Source: JALZVT01 sp964634815
GTDB taxonomy: Bacteria; Pseudomonadota; Gammaproteobacteria; Pseudomonadales; Azotimanducaceae
Assembly: GCA_964634815.1 (NCBI GenBank)
Contig: CAZWMD010000001.1
Coordinates: 155,441 to 219,440 of the forward strand
Reading direction: 5' to 3'
Length of the DNA: 64,000 bases
Made by a program: the position numbers and the translations under genes. Each line of letters opens with the position of its first letter. The stretch's first letter is position 1. Positions 1 through 8,635 of this stretch are shown here, one piece after another. The notes under the pieces are model-generated. The model did not search any database. It worked only from the letters and a program-made list of their open reading frames with translations, and was not told the origin of the DNA.

Positions 1-258
1 CCGGTTGTCCATCACCTTTAGATCATCTTCTAAAAAGTGTTCGATTTCGTTGATGTGGGGATTAAAGTCGGCGTCTGTTTTACCAAGAAGATCTTCGACG
101 CTACAACTGTAGACATCTGCCAGAGCTTTGTTGGCAAAGACAAAGCGACCTTGCCGGTCCTTCACGAAGACCAGGGTTGGATTAACGTCAAAAAGCAGCC
201 GCAGCAGATCAGGGTTGTCGAACATCCCGCCGAAATTGCTGCTGTCGATTGACGTCAT
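1..258 (-). CDS. PAS-domain protein, N-terminal part only (cut by window edge)
   Basis: An open frame of 86 codons runs from an ATG at 258 off the left edge with no stop. Residues 25 to 70 read like a PAS sensor fold: NPTLVFVKDRQGRFVFANKA, followed by an LLGKTDADFNP-type segment. PAS domains sense ligands, redox state or light and usually sit in front of a histidine kinase, a diguanylate cyclase or a transcription factor. The output domain lies outside the window, so the type of signalling protein cannot be stated. An AAAGAGA purine stretch precedes the start. No membrane segment is seen in the visible part. Confidence 0.75.
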   Translation of the reverse strand, partial: MTSIDSSNFGGMFDNPDLLRLLFDVNPTLVFVKDRQGRFVFANKALADVYSCSVEDLLGKTDADFNPHINEIEHFLEDDLKVMDNR

Positions 259-306
259 TGTGCTGATCTCTTTCTGCTCTTCCAAAGCGGTAGTGGGATC
301 GCAAAA

Positions 307-1671
307 CTACAGCATCCCTGCGTACAGAATGGTTCCACCCAGGGTTAGACCCGCTACGAGAAACAAAACAAAGCAATAGCCCATGATATCGCGCATATGC
401 AGCCCGGCGATAGCCAACAGTGGAATGGTCCAAAACGGCTGGATCAGATTTGTCCACTGATCACCGTAAGCGATGCCCATTACAATGATGCTTGGGTCGG
501 TGCCGAGAGTTTTTGCCGCTTCCAAAAATGCGGGTCCTTGAACTGCCCATTGGCCACCGCCGGAGGGGACAAACAAATTCACCAGCCCGCCAGCAAGGAA
601 GGCCCAGAAACCCAGGGTTTCTGCAGTGGCTACCTGGGTAAAGCCGTGCGCCATCACCTGTACCAGCCCCGTGCCCGCCATAAGGCCCATTATTCCCGCG
701 TAGAACGGATATTGAATTAATACTGCCCCAACCGTTTTCCCGGCATTCAGCACCAGCTCGACGTAGTGTGCAGGGGAGCGAGTGAGCAGCAGTCCGAAGG
801 CCAGAAAACTCCAGTTAACGATATCAAGGGTTAGTGCAAACCCTTCGCGCGTAAAATAGTTGGCCAGGTAAAGAATTAGCAATGCGCCAAACGCCAGGGT
901 CAGAGCGCGCTGATTGTCGATACGTTTTGCCAGTGTCAGCTCTTCTTCGATAACTTTCTGTGGCTGAGGCTCTGGCGGTAGAGCACTCGCGAGGGGTCGC
1001 AGATCACTGGTGGGATGTAACCGTGGACAGATGATCACAAGTCCGCCTACCGTCAGCACAATGCCAAGCAGATTCCAGTGAGAGAACAGGGTTTCGGTCA
1101 CAGGCAAGATGCCAGTGTAGCTTTCCATGGCGTGACCGGGGGTGGCAACAAACAGTGGCGCGCTGCCGCTATAACCCATGTGCCAGGTTGCCAGCCCACA
1201 GTACGCGCCGGCAACGAGCAATGGGTAGTGCACACTGAGCCCACGTTTTTGCGCTTGTTCTGCCACCGCCTTTGCAATGAGCGCACCCGCTACCAGGCCA
1301 AAGGACCAGGCAAGCAGGCTGGCTACGCAAGAGATTAGAACCACCAGGCTGTAGCAGGCACTCACTGTTTTAGGAAGCTGGGCAAGGCGAGACAGGCCGT
1401 TATGTACGGCGTCGGTATGGGCTAATGCGTGAGCCGTGATCAGGGTCAGGGCGATCTGTGCCATGAAAGCAAGTAGACCACTCAAACCTTCGCCCCATGC
1501 CAACAGCGCATCCCCTGCGGATGCGTCTGTAAGTGTGATCGCCAACATGAAGGCGACACCCGTTAGTACGATTAGAAAAACGAATGGATCGGGATAATAT
1601 CGTTCAACAAAAACTACAAAGGGTTTGCTCAGGCCCTGAGCCAGGCGAGTAAATACACCGGTTTGCGGCAT
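307..1671 (-). CDS. atoE: AtoE-family short-chain fatty acid transporter
   Basis: This 454-residue, very hydrophobic protein matches the AtoE/SCFA_trans family, which imports short-chain fatty acids such as acetoacetate or butyrate across the inner membrane. The N-terminal block VERYYPDPFVFLIVLTG is the family hallmark. Ten or more membrane segments follow, with a conserved glycine-rich stretch near the C-terminus (GGLVNLFVPSGGGQWAVQGP). Length is normal for the family. No ato CoA-transferase genes lie next to it; the downstream neighbour is a PAS protein on the same strand. The family call is firm and the exact substrate is inferred. Confidence 0.85.
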   Translation of the reverse strand: MPQTGVFTRLAQGLSKPFVVFVERYYPDPFVFLIVLTGVAFMLAITLTDASAGDALLAWGEGLSGLLAFMAQIALTLITAHALAHTDAVHNGLSRLAQLPKTVSACYSLVVLISCVASLLAWSFGLVAGALIAKAVAEQAQKRGLSVHYPLLVAGAYCGLATWHMGYSGSAPLFVATPGHAMESYTGILPVTETLFSHWNLLGIVLTVGGLVIICPRLHPTSDLRPLASALPPEPQPQKVIEEELTLAKRIDNQRALTLAFGALLILYLANYFTREGFALTLDIVNWSFLAFGLLLTRSPAHYVELVLNAGKTVGAVLIQYPFYAGIMGLMAGTGLVQVMAHGFTQVATAETLGFWAFLAGGLVNLFVPSGGGQWAVQGPAFLEAAKTLGTDPSIIVMGIAYGDQWTNLIQPFWTIPLLAIAGLHMRDIMGYCFVLFLVAGLTLGGTILYAGML

Positions 1672-1717
1672 GACTGAAGACCCAAACGAAAGAACTCAAA
1701 CCGTACATTATGCGGGA

Positions 1718-2203
1718 CTAGTGTGCATCAGTAGCGGTATCACAATGGAGGTCGATCTCGCCGCGCAGGGCGATTTCTTCGTTGTCTATTCGTTGCGATT
1801 GGCTCACCGGATAGCCGCGTCGCTTACGCAATCTTATCTGCGCCAAGCCCTGGTTTGCCTGCTTACATCGTTCTTCTGCTATTGCGGATTGAGCCAATCG
1901 GCGCTTTTTCTTGGCTAACGAATTCTTCTTTGCATTACCTCTTGCCTTGCTGAGCCGGTCGTCCAGTGCATGCAACCGTTGTTGCTCTTCTACACTAATA
2001 GGCACGCTCTGAATTAACGAATGCTCGATGCGCAGTCGATGTGACACACTCTTCTTGCAGGGCGCATCGGCAAAGCGCACCACGCCGTTTATATCGATAC
2101 AACGGTATACCGTTGTGCCGTTTGGTGGTGTTTGAGCCTCTGCACCCTGTACAACGCGGAGTGCGACAATTACAAATGGAATTACGGTTCTAAAACCAGG
2201 CAT
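1718..2203 (-). CDS. DUF4124-domain exported protein
   Basis: The chosen start is the ATG at 2203, giving 161 residues beginning MPGFRTVIPFVIVALRVVQG, a signal peptide ending near AEA. An upstream start at 2251 would bury the signal peptide, so I reject it. Residues 30 to 55 (TTVYRCIDINGVVRFADAPC) are a DUF4124 motif, a small periplasmic or envelope-associated domain of unknown function common in Gammaproteobacteria. The rest is basic, rich in Lys and Arg, and probably helical or coiled coil (about 75 to 140). No function can be assigned. It stands alone between the transporter and the DUF3445 gene. Confidence 0.65.
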   Translation of the reverse strand: MPGFRTVIPFVIVALRVVQGAEAQTPPNGTTVYRCIDINGVVRFADAPCKKSVSHRLRIEHSLIQSVPISVEEQQRLHALDDRLSKARGNAKKNSLAKKKRRLAQSAIAEERCKQANQGLAQIRLRKRRGYPVSQSQRIDNEEIALRGEIDLHCDTATDAH

Positions 2204-2298
2204 GGCCACTACCCTGAGACGAGGTTTGACGGAAGGCCTCAGGATGCACAAGCAGGCTTGCTTGCTGCAGCGGATTTTTGCCCCGTGTCGCGTGCGCC

Positions 2299-3141
2299 TT
2301 AAGCGTCAGCCGCTGCAAACTCGAGCATTTCGAGTACAGCACGCTCGTAGCTTGATTGGTCGGCTTCTTCCCGCTCTTCATCAGACCTGCTGAGCAAGGC
2401 ATCTTTCATGGCTTTGGCAGCAGCAGGATAACCATAGATATCAACTAGCGGATAACACCTGACCCCAATACTGAACACAACATGATGTTCATCCAGACGT
2501 TTCAACATTTGGGTTTCGCTGCGCACGACAAGAGCTTCTGCCTCGGTTCGTGTACCAATTTGTTTGCGATCTTCGTACTTTGGTTGAAAAAGTGTGTCGT
2601 CACTGTGAATGAACCAGTTGCTCCGCACAAAAACTCGTTCCGCGGGTAGCTTATTGAAAAAGTCTCTCATGCGCGGCCCCAGCGCTCTGTTAAGCCCTTC
2701 CACCTCCTGATGAATTTCCTCCAGGGGCTTTCCTATCTTTTCTGCTAACAACCAATGTGATGGTGCGCAAACGCAGGCCGCGACCAAACGGTACTCGCCC
2801 TGATCTTTTTGCATCAGGCACAGATCTTCAGGAACGCGCAATGCACTGGTTACCAGTGAAAGCGCGCCCTTCTCACTAACCGGGTCCATCCAGTCAGTTA
2901 ACCCCTTGGGGCAGGGAGCAACAGGCAACGCCTCGGCAAGCAGTGCTTGTGCGCGCTCTGATTCCGGCAGGGCCTGGACAACCTCCGAGAACCTGTTACG
3001 TAGTAGAGCAAGCTTGGCGCTTTGTTCGGAAGCAGTGATTTGTTTGTCGCAAAATTCATCTACCGGCAGGGGCCCAAGACCCATCTGATAACCCCCTTTG
3101 CCGTTAGCCCAGGGTGGGTCTGTCCAAAATTCGTCACTCAT
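2299..3141 (-). CDS. DUF3445 / heme-dependent oxidative N-demethylase-like protein
   Basis: This 280-residue soluble protein resembles the DUF3445 family, related to the alpha subunit of heme-dependent oxidative N-demethylases. Supporting segments are the N-terminal MGLGPLPVDEF block, the central PSHWLLAEKIGKPLEEIHQEV block and FVRSNWFIHSDDTLFQ, all typical of the family. Partner subunit genes of a classic N-demethylase are not adjacent, so the reaction is unproven. Its ATG shares one base with the TGA of the upstream esterase (TGATG), so the two are probably translated together. Confidence 0.75.
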   Translation of the reverse strand: MSDEFWTDPPWANGKGGYQMGLGPLPVDEFCDKQITASEQSAKLALLRNRFSEVVQALPESERAQALLAEALPVAPCPKGLTDWMDPVSEKGALSLVTSALRVPEDLCLMQKDQGEYRLVAACVCAPSHWLLAEKIGKPLEEIHQEVEGLNRALGPRMRDFFNKLPAERVFVRSNWFIHSDDTLFQPKYEDRKQIGTRTEAEALVVRSETQMLKRLDEHHVVFSIGVRCYPLVDIYGYPAAAKAMKDALLSRSDEEREEADQSSYERAVLEMLEFAAADA

Positions 3142-4103
3142 CAGGGAGCCAACGCGTCTCGCAACGCGGCTGTTGCTGCGCGGATCGCACTACGGCTCGC
3201 GGGTACGGTGTCCCACATACCAAAAAAGCCGTGAATCAATCCCGGGTATCGAGTTTGGGTGACCTGAACGCCAGCACTACGCAGTGCATTTGCATAGGCT
3301 TCGCCTTCATCACGCAACGGGTCGTATTCTGCCGTCATCACCAGTGCAGGAGGTAGGGCGACTAGCGAGTCTGCTCGCAGCGGCGAGGCATAGGCGTGTA
3401 AGCGATCCTGTTCGTTGGGCACATACAGATCCCAGAACCATTGCATCGACTTTTTGGTCAGCAAGTACCCCTCGGCGTTGTCTCGGTAGGAGGCAGTGTC
3501 AAAACGTGCATCGGTCACCGGATAAACCAGCAGCTGAAAGCGGATGGTTGGCCAGGCCTCGTCTCGTGCCTTTAAGGCTACCGCCGCGGCCAGGTTTCCA
3601 CCGGCGCTGTCGCCACCAACGGCGATTCGCAGGGGGTCGATGTCGAGCAGGGGAGCGTTGTTGGCGACCCAGGTTGTTGCGTTGTAGCAATCATTAAAGG
3701 GTCCCGGGAATCTGGTCTCTGGAGATAACCGGTAGGCAACAGCGATTACCGTGATGCCCGCGCCGCCAGCGAGCCGCCGGCAAATGGCGTCGTGGCTATC
3801 GAGATCACCCAACACCCAACCACCGCCATGAAAGTAGACCAGGGCGCCTTTGTTGCTCGGCACCAGAGGTTTGTAGATGCGAATGGGTATTTCACCCGCG
3901 TAGTCGTCCTTAGTCTGCGAGGTGCTACTTGGAATGTTCCGGTCGGTAACGCTTGCCACGGGTACCGGTTCTAGATTGTCGTCTTCAGGCGGCGGAGTGA
4001 ACGACAGCTTGCGGGCTTCCTGCGGACTAAGTGTGCTTAGATCAGGTGCGCCCAGCGCGTTAAGCTGGGCCAGTAAATTTGCTGTGTCCTTATCTAGTGG
4101 CAT
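3141..4103 (-). CDS. alpha/beta hydrolase, hormone-sensitive-lipase family esterase
   Basis: This 320-residue cytosolic carboxylesterase has the full HSL-family signature. The oxyanion motif is YFHGGGWVLGD and the nucleophile elbow is GDSAGGN. The acid residue lies in AEYDPLRDEG and the catalytic His in LIHGFFGM near the C-terminus. It should hydrolyse esters of short or medium acyl chains. No signal peptide is present. It is the first gene of a two-gene unit, its stop overlapping the start of the DUF3445 gene by one base. The natural substrate cannot be deduced. Confidence 0.88.
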   Translation of the reverse strand: MPLDKDTANLLAQLNALGAPDLSTLSPQEARKLSFTPPPEDDNLEPVPVASVTDRNIPSSTSQTKDDYAGEIPIRIYKPLVPSNKGALVYFHGGGWVLGDLDSHDAICRRLAGGAGITVIAVAYRLSPETRFPGPFNDCYNATTWVANNAPLLDIDPLRIAVGGDSAGGNLAAAVALKARDEAWPTIRFQLLVYPVTDARFDTASYRDNAEGYLLTKKSMQWFWDLYVPNEQDRLHAYASPLRADSLVALPPALVMTAEYDPLRDEGEAYANALRSAGVQVTQTRYPGLIHGFFGMWDTVPASRSAIRAATAALRDALAP

Positions 4104-4160
4104 AGAGGCTCAATTAAAACGATAAACATTAGGCGTGACATCATGCCTCAAGGAGACCCG

Positions 4161-4784
4161 ATGAGCGAAGCGGATCGAAAGCGTTGGAACGAGCGCTATA
4201 AGGCTGGTGCTTATGGGCAGCGAGCCCATCCGTCAGCACTGCTTGCGACTATGGTTGAGCAGTGGCTGCCTGTTCGCGGTGGAGCGCGAGCGCTTGATCT
4301 GGCCTGTGGTGCTGGGCGCAATGCCTTATACCTCGCCGAACAAGGTTATCAGGTTGATGCTGTGGATATTTCTTCAGCAGCGCTTGCTCAGGGCGCCCGA
4401 CGTGCCGAGGCTGCCGGGCTTGATGTGTCCTGGCATGAACAGGATCTCGATCGACCGCAACTCGACTCAGGCTATGCACTCATTATTGTTGTGCGCTATG
4501 CCGATCTTGATCTGGTTAACCGTTTACCTGATCTGCTTGAGCCGGGCGGCAAGCTGTTGGTTGAGGCCCATTTAGGTGGCCCGTTGTTCACTGAGGCAGT
4601 CAATGAACTAGGTGAATGCCTGATTGGTGGACCGGGCAGTGAACGGTTCCGTTTGCCGCCGGGCAGTCTTCTTGATGCTGCCGCCGGGCTTGAAACTCTG
4701 TTTCACCAGGAAGCTCAGGTTACTGATCCGGACGGTGCTTTGATGGCGCTTGCGCAGTTTGTTGGGCAGGCACCTAACGCTTGA
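4161..4784 (+). CDS. class I SAM-dependent methyltransferase (TehB-like)
   Basis: The ATG at 4161 is chosen because an AAGGAG ribosome site lies just upstream; an in-frame ATG at 4143 lacks one. The product has 207 residues. Motif I is LDLACGAGRNALYLA, and the acidic residue of motif II sits in VDAVDIS, so SAM binding is clear. The layout (short N-terminal helix with a WNERY motif) is like TehB and other small-molecule methyltransferases. The acceptor substrate is unknown. Its 3' end overlaps the convergent glycerophosphodiesterase gene by 11 bp. Confidence 0.8.
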   Translation: MSEADRKRWNERYKAGAYGQRAHPSALLATMVEQWLPVRGGARALDLACGAGRNALYLAEQGYQVDAVDISSAALAQGARRAEAAGLDVSWHEQDLDRPQLDSGYALIIVVRYADLDLVNRLPDLLEPGGKLLVEAHLGGPLFTEAVNELGECLIGGPGSERFRLPPGSLLDAAAGLETLFHQEAQVTDPDGALMALAQFVGQAPNA

Positions 4785-6009
4785 GTTGGTCGAGCCATTG
4801 GGTGGCCAGATCTGGCTGGTCAATGAACACACCCGTGGCGCCCAGCGCCCGCAGTTTCTCAAGTTCACCGCTGACAGTGCTGGCAATGGCACCGCGTAGC
4901 GGAGACAGGAAGTGAGCCTCACGGCGTACGGTATAGGGATGCAGTTCTAAACCTGCTGCGATAGCCGCTGGGGCGAGTAAGCGGGCGTCGTTTTTGCGAG
5001 GCCCCAGACCAGCCGCGTAGTCCTGGGCAATGACATCGATTGATGACGCCAAGCTTTCATAGCTTGGGTCGTCAAGAAAGGCCTGACTGAGTGGACCGTA
5101 AATCTGCTGGAAGCTGGTCGCTGCCTGTTTGTTAGTACCTGCCTCCTGCCGATGAAATTCAACATCAGGGATCGGCCGATCAAGCGCACTCACCAGCTGT
5201 ACTAAAGGCGCGTCAAAATCTGCCTGGGGTAGTAGTTGGTGTTTTAATCGGCGCAGTGTGGCGACTTCGAAGCACTGAATAAACAGACGCTTTTGATTGG
5301 TAAACTGCCTGGCTTTAAGCACGTCTACCAACAGCTGTGCCGTATCGATCTGAATCGGCGGTCCCGCCGCGTGGCGCTTGCCATAGCGGAAGTGTGTTGG
5401 GTGTTTGAGTTCCGGATAGATACCCACGTGAGCGTTCTCTGGGCGACCAAGTAGCTCAAGAATTTCCGCAAGGCTGGGGATTCTTAATTCAGTAAAGTTT
5501 GTATTGTCGGGTCTTAGCTGTGGTATTCGTTCGCGGGCATAAAGGGTTTTGATTTCTGCAAGGGTAAAGTCCTCGCTAAACCAGCCTCCAAACTGGCGTC
5601 CGTCTATGTTCGCGACGCGCAGCAGATGAGCAAACTCGGCGCGTTGTGCAACGTCAGTTGTGGCTGAGATAACGATGGGGTTACCACCGGCGTCACGATC
5701 GATCCGACCATCGCGGAGTTGCACAACAGCAAGCGCGTTTTCATGGCGCGCAATCAGTACGCCGTCTTTTGTGGGTACCAGATCGGGCTCGATGAAGTCA
5801 GCACCCTGTTTTATGGCGAGCTCGTAGGCCGCGATGGTGTGTTCTGGCCGATAGCCACTCGCCCCGCGATGTGCAATCACCAGAAATTTGCCGGGATCTG
5901 TTGCGGGCATCGCCAATGGTTCTGACTCGGCCTGGCAGCCGGCAAGTATCCCGAAAAGTGCTGCAACAATGGTTTGGCGTCTGACTGACGCGAGACGACT
6001 CGTTATCAT
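4774..6009 (-). CDS. glpQ: glycerophosphodiester phosphodiesterase, lipoprotein
   Basis: This 411-residue GDPD-family enzyme hydrolyses glycerophosphodiesters to glycerol-3-phosphate and an alcohol, probably in the periplasm. The N-terminus carries a lipoprotein signal with lipobox LAGC (Cys25). The active site follows at about 45 to 90: VIAHRGASGYRPEHT, then ADFIEPDL with the metal-binding acids, then a second His in IARHE. Length and domain order match the longer GlpQ-type enzymes. It could feed the glycerol-3-phosphate dehydrogenase encoded at 32.7-34.2 kb, though the genes are not linked. The symbol is by family, not proven orthology. Confidence 0.85.
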   Translation of the reverse strand: MITSRLASVRRQTIVAALFGILAGCQAESEPLAMPATDPGKFLVIAHRGASGYRPEHTIAAYELAIKQGADFIEPDLVPTKDGVLIARHENALAVVQLRDGRIDRDAGGNPIVISATTDVAQRAEFAHLLRVANIDGRQFGGWFSEDFTLAEIKTLYARERIPQLRPDNTNFTELRIPSLAEILELLGRPENAHVGIYPELKHPTHFRYGKRHAAGPPIQIDTAQLLVDVLKARQFTNQKRLFIQCFEVATLRRLKHQLLPQADFDAPLVQLVSALDRPIPDVEFHRQEAGTNKQAATSFQQIYGPLSQAFLDDPSYESLASSIDVIAQDYAAGLGPRKNDARLLAPAAIAAGLELHPYTVRREAHFLSPLRGAIASTVSGELEKLRALGATGVFIDQPDLATQWLDQLKR

Positions 6010-6095
6010 GTAGCCAGACTAATTCAAGCGACCATTCCGAGCTAGCGCGGGGCCCACTTGGTAGAGGTAAAAAAGCAATAAAAAAGCAAATAGAA

Positions 6096-6464
6096 GTGGT
6101 AGCAGCGGTGATAGAACGCCGCGGTCGCTGGCTTTTAGGACAGCGCCCTGTTGGCAAGGCTCACGCTGGCCTGTGGGAGTTCCCGGGCGGTAAGGTTGCA
6201 GCAACCGAAAGCCTGGCTGTTGCCTTGCAGCGCGAGTTGCTTGAGGAGCTGGCGCTTACTGGTGTGGTAGTGGGCGATCTGCTGGACACCCAATTGAGCC
6301 AGACCGTTCGTCTGCATTTCTTGTCAGTCACCACGCAGTCAGCACCAATTGCCCTTGAACACCAGTCATTGGGCTGGTTTAACCCCAAAGAAGCCCAACT
6401 TCTGGATTTGGCACCCATGGATAGGGCATTTTTACGCAGCTCTGCCGCACGCCTGTCTGGGTAG
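6096..6464 (+). CDS. mutT: MutT-like NUDIX hydrolase (8-oxo-dGTP diphosphatase)
   Basis: About 122 residues with a clear Nudix box: GGKVAATESLAVALQREL followed by LEELAL. The LLGQRP and AGLWEFPGGK segments are those of MutT, which removes oxidised 8-oxo-dGTP from the nucleotide pool. The C-terminal LGWFNPKEAQLLDLAPMD segment also fits. No ATG is available. I use GTG at 6096, but that start trims the first strand; an ATA codon at 6078, ten bases after a GAGG, would give a more typical N-terminus (IKKQIEVVAAVIE). The family call is firm and the start is not. Confidence 0.8.
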   Translation: MVAAVIERRGRWLLGQRPVGKAHAGLWEFPGGKVAATESLAVALQRELLEELALTGVVVGDLLDTQLSQTVRLHFLSVTTQSAPIALEHQSLGWFNPKEAQLLDLAPMDRAFLRSSAARLSG

Positions 6465-6535
6465 TATCCCGATCGCCTGGGCAGTTCTATACTTGGCGTC
6501 TAACAACCCTTTTGATAGATCCGAGGAAGCCCTCC

Positions 6536-7747
6536 ATGTCCATTTCCAAAGAAGCTGATCGTATTCGCTGTGTCAATGATCGGGATCTGTCCGAACTCTT
6601 GTTAAACGATCGAACCGTGAAACGAGTGAACGATCAGATCACTCGGATGGAAGAAAAGACACCCAGTGGCGTTCGGCGCCGCTTGCTTGCGACCTCGGTT
6701 CGGCTCAGTCAGCGGATGGCCCCGGATCTGCACAAGATGGCCGATGACTGCATCGAGAAGTTGGGTATGGAAATTCCCCTTGAGCTTTATGTGTTTGCAA
6801 GCCCGCAATACAACGCCATGTGCTTCAAACCGCAAGATGGTCGGCTGTTTGTTATGTTTGCATCGAGCTTGCTGGAGGCGTTCTCAGAATCCGAATTACG
6901 CTTTGTGATGGGCCATGAGCTTGGGCATCACGTTTATCAGCATCACGACATTCCTATCGGTTACATATTGCGAGGTGACTCGCGACCTGACCCGCGCCTT
7001 GCGATGCAACTCTTCACCTGGTCGCGCTATGCGGAGATCTCTGCTGATCGTGCCGGCGCGCACTGCGCGCAAGACATGCACGGCGTGGCAAGTGCGCTGT
7101 TCAAGCTGGCCTCTGGCCTCACCTCCAAGACCATTCAATTCAACATGGATGACTTTCTGAAGCAGGTTGATGAAATGCAACTTGAAGACGATGAGCCCGG
7201 CCAGGGCGCGCCAAAGGAAGACTGGTTCTCCACACATCCGTTCAGCCCATTGCGCGTTCGCGCGCTTAAGCTGTTTGATGAATCGTCGTTCATGAAGAAA
7301 GGCGGCACCGAACCCGTTGATCTGGAAGTTGGTGTGACCGGCCTTATGAGTTTGATGGAGCCAAGTTACCTGGAAGGCAAAACCGAAACGGCCGAAGCCA
7401 TGCGCCGGCTGTTGTTTGCGGGCGCTCTGGTGGTTGCCAACGCCCGGGACGGCATTGGCGAAGAAGAGATTGCGCTGTTTGAAAAGTTCTTCGGCAAAGG
7501 GGCGTTCTCCGATGGCCTGGATCTCGATGCGCTTGATCGCGACCTTGAAGAGCGGATTGACGCTGTCAAAGAAAGTGCAAGCACGCCCCAGGCGATGCAG
7601 GTAGTGCGTGATCTGTGCATGGTGGCGCGAGCCGAGGGTGAGGCCACCGATGAAGAAATCGAGGTGCTCGAGCGTGTCGCGGAAGGGCTGGGCATTGCCA
7701 AGAGTTTTGTTTGCACAAGCCTTGATGCGGATATGACGCCTGACTAG
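6536..7747 (+). CDS. M48-family metalloprotease with C-terminal TerB-like domain
   Basis: The ATG at 6536 follows a CCGAGGAAG ribosome site and gives 403 residues. The zinc site is HELGH at 127 to 131, with the third-ligand Glu expected in the downstream helix near YAEISADRAG, as in M48 peptidases. There is no signal peptide or obvious membrane span, unlike HtpX. After a linker the last ~140 residues form an acidic helical domain with an EGEATDEEIEVL segment, typical of TerB/tellurite-resistance-like domains. Cytosolic M48-TerB fusions are known but poorly characterised; substrate unknown. A possible -10 element, TATACT, lies near 6489. Confidence 0.8.
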   Translation: MSISKEADRIRCVNDRDLSELLLNDRTVKRVNDQITRMEEKTPSGVRRRLLATSVRLSQRMAPDLHKMADDCIEKLGMEIPLELYVFASPQYNAMCFKPQDGRLFVMFASSLLEAFSESELRFVMGHELGHHVYQHHDIPIGYILRGDSRPDPRLAMQLFTWSRYAEISADRAGAHCAQDMHGVASALFKLASGLTSKTIQFNMDDFLKQVDEMQLEDDEPGQGAPKEDWFSTHPFSPLRVRALKLFDESSFMKKGGTEPVDLEVGVTGLMSLMEPSYLEGKTETAEAMRRLLFAGALVVANARDGIGEEEIALFEKFFGKGAFSDGLDLDALDRDLEERIDAVKESASTPQAMQVVRDLCMVARAEGEATDEEIEVLERVAEGLGIAKSFVCTSLDADMTPD

Positions 7748-7760
7748 GGGCTTTCTCTTA

Positions 7761-7795
7761 CTCTCAGCTCTCAGCTCTCAGCTCTCAGCTCTTAG
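7761..7795. repeat. five tandem copies of a 7-bp unit, CTCTCAG
   Basis: Four exact copies of CTCTCAG are followed by one copy with a single change (CTCTTAG), filling 35 bp just after the stop of the M48 gene. Copy number of such a heptamer can vary by slippage. Here it is non-coding and lies directly next to the operator-like palindrome of the downstream gene. Confidence 0.9.
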
Positions 7796-7842
7796 TAAAG
7801 AATACTTTACACAGAGTAAAAAATAGCATACTTTCTGTCTGG
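7795..7842. promoter_or_regulatory. operator-like inverted repeats upstream of the membrane-protein/XRE module
   Basis: GTAAAG-AATA-CTTTAC (7795-7810) is a perfect 6-bp inverted repeat. About 12 bp further on a weaker copy, AGTA...TACT, occurs within an AT-rich stretch carrying a second ATACTTT. This is the expected look of a binding site for a small XRE-type repressor, and such a repressor is encoded two genes downstream. Autoregulation is inferred; the repeats themselves are seen directly. Confidence 0.45.
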
Positions 7843-7870
7843 CTTGGTAACCAGCCTGTGAGGTATAGCT

Positions 7871-8389
7871 ATGTCTCTTACCCGCTCTGCACAAAAGCCA
7901 TCCTTGGCACCCATTGCCGGATCAGATGAGACCACCCCGGGCTATCGCGAACGCAGTTTGTGGGCATCGCTTGGCGCGGTTGCGCTGGTCGATACGGTTT
8001 ACTTTTTTATGGTGGTGAAGAGTTGGCTGGCCGATAACCCACTCGACGCACAAGGTCTGATTCGTCTCAGTGTTGGCATTGTTGTGCTGCTGCTGGTCAT
8101 TGAAGCGGTGTTCTTGCTGGCCAACAGAGCCCGTCACGAGTTGATGGACGAACGTGACCAGCTCATTGCCGCCCAGTCTGCACGGCTTGCCTACGCTGTG
8201 TTTGTGGTGGGGGTTCTGTGCACGCTTGCCTTGTATCTACTAAATGCCGCTGGCCAACCAGAGCCCTTGTGGGGGCTTGAGCTCTTTGCCATACCGCACT
8301 TTGAGGTGCATCTAATATTGGCGGCATTGGTGAGTGCTGAGCTGACTCGTTATGGAACCTCCTTGCTGCGCTACCGGCGAGGCTATTGA
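7871..8389 (+). CDS. four-helix membrane protein, DUF2178-like, paired with an XRE regulator
   Basis: 172 residues with four hydrophobic stretches (about 30-50, 64-84, 104-126, 142-160) separated by a charged loop containing RHELMDERDQLIAAQSARLAY. A DERD motif between membrane helices 2 and 3, in a small protein encoded before a YozG-like XRE regulator, is typical of DUF2178-type proteins. No enzymatic role is known for these. The gene starts the operon with the XRE regulator and the DUF2834 protein, downstream of the palindromes at 7795-7842. The family match is by arrangement and motif only. Confidence 0.6.
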   Translation: MSLTRSAQKPSLAPIAGSDETTPGYRERSLWASLGAVALVDTVYFFMVVKSWLADNPLDAQGLIRLSVGIVVLLLVIEAVFLLANRARHELMDERDQLIAAQSARLAYAVFVVGVLCTLALYLLNAAGQPEPLWGLELFAIPHFEVHLILAALVSAELTRYGTSLLRYRRGY

Positions 8390-8390
8390 T

Positions 8391-8633
8391 TTGGGCCGCA
8401 GTAAGCCGACCTCACTCACCAACTGCATAAGAGCATTGCGCTTTGCCGCGGATGAGATGACTCAAGCTGAGCTTGCACGGCAAGTGGACGTGACCCGGCA
8501 AACCATTATCGCGATTGAAAAAGGCAAGTACGCGCCGTCACTGGAAGTGGCTTTTCGTATCGCCCATGTCTTCGGAAAAACTGTAGATCAGGTTTTCGAA
8601 TATGACACTTCTGAGTCCTTAACTGATTCCTAA
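8391..8633 (+). CDS. small XRE-family helix-turn-helix regulator
   Basis: The core MTQAELARQVDVTRQTIIAI followed by EKGKYAPSLEVAFRIAHVFG is a complete XRE helix-turn-helix of the short YozG type (~70-80 residues). I place the start at TTG 8391, nine bases after GGCGAGG and just beyond the stop of the membrane-protein gene. An ATG at 8352 is the alternative and would add 13 unlikely residues overlapping that gene. It probably binds the palindromes ahead of the operon and represses its own unit. The regulator call is firm; start and target are inferred. Confidence 0.72.
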   Translation: MGRSKPTSLTNCIRALRFAADEMTQAELARQVDVTRQTIIAIEKGKYAPSLEVAFRIAHVFGKTVDQVFEYDTSESLTDS

Positions 8634-8635
8634 GT

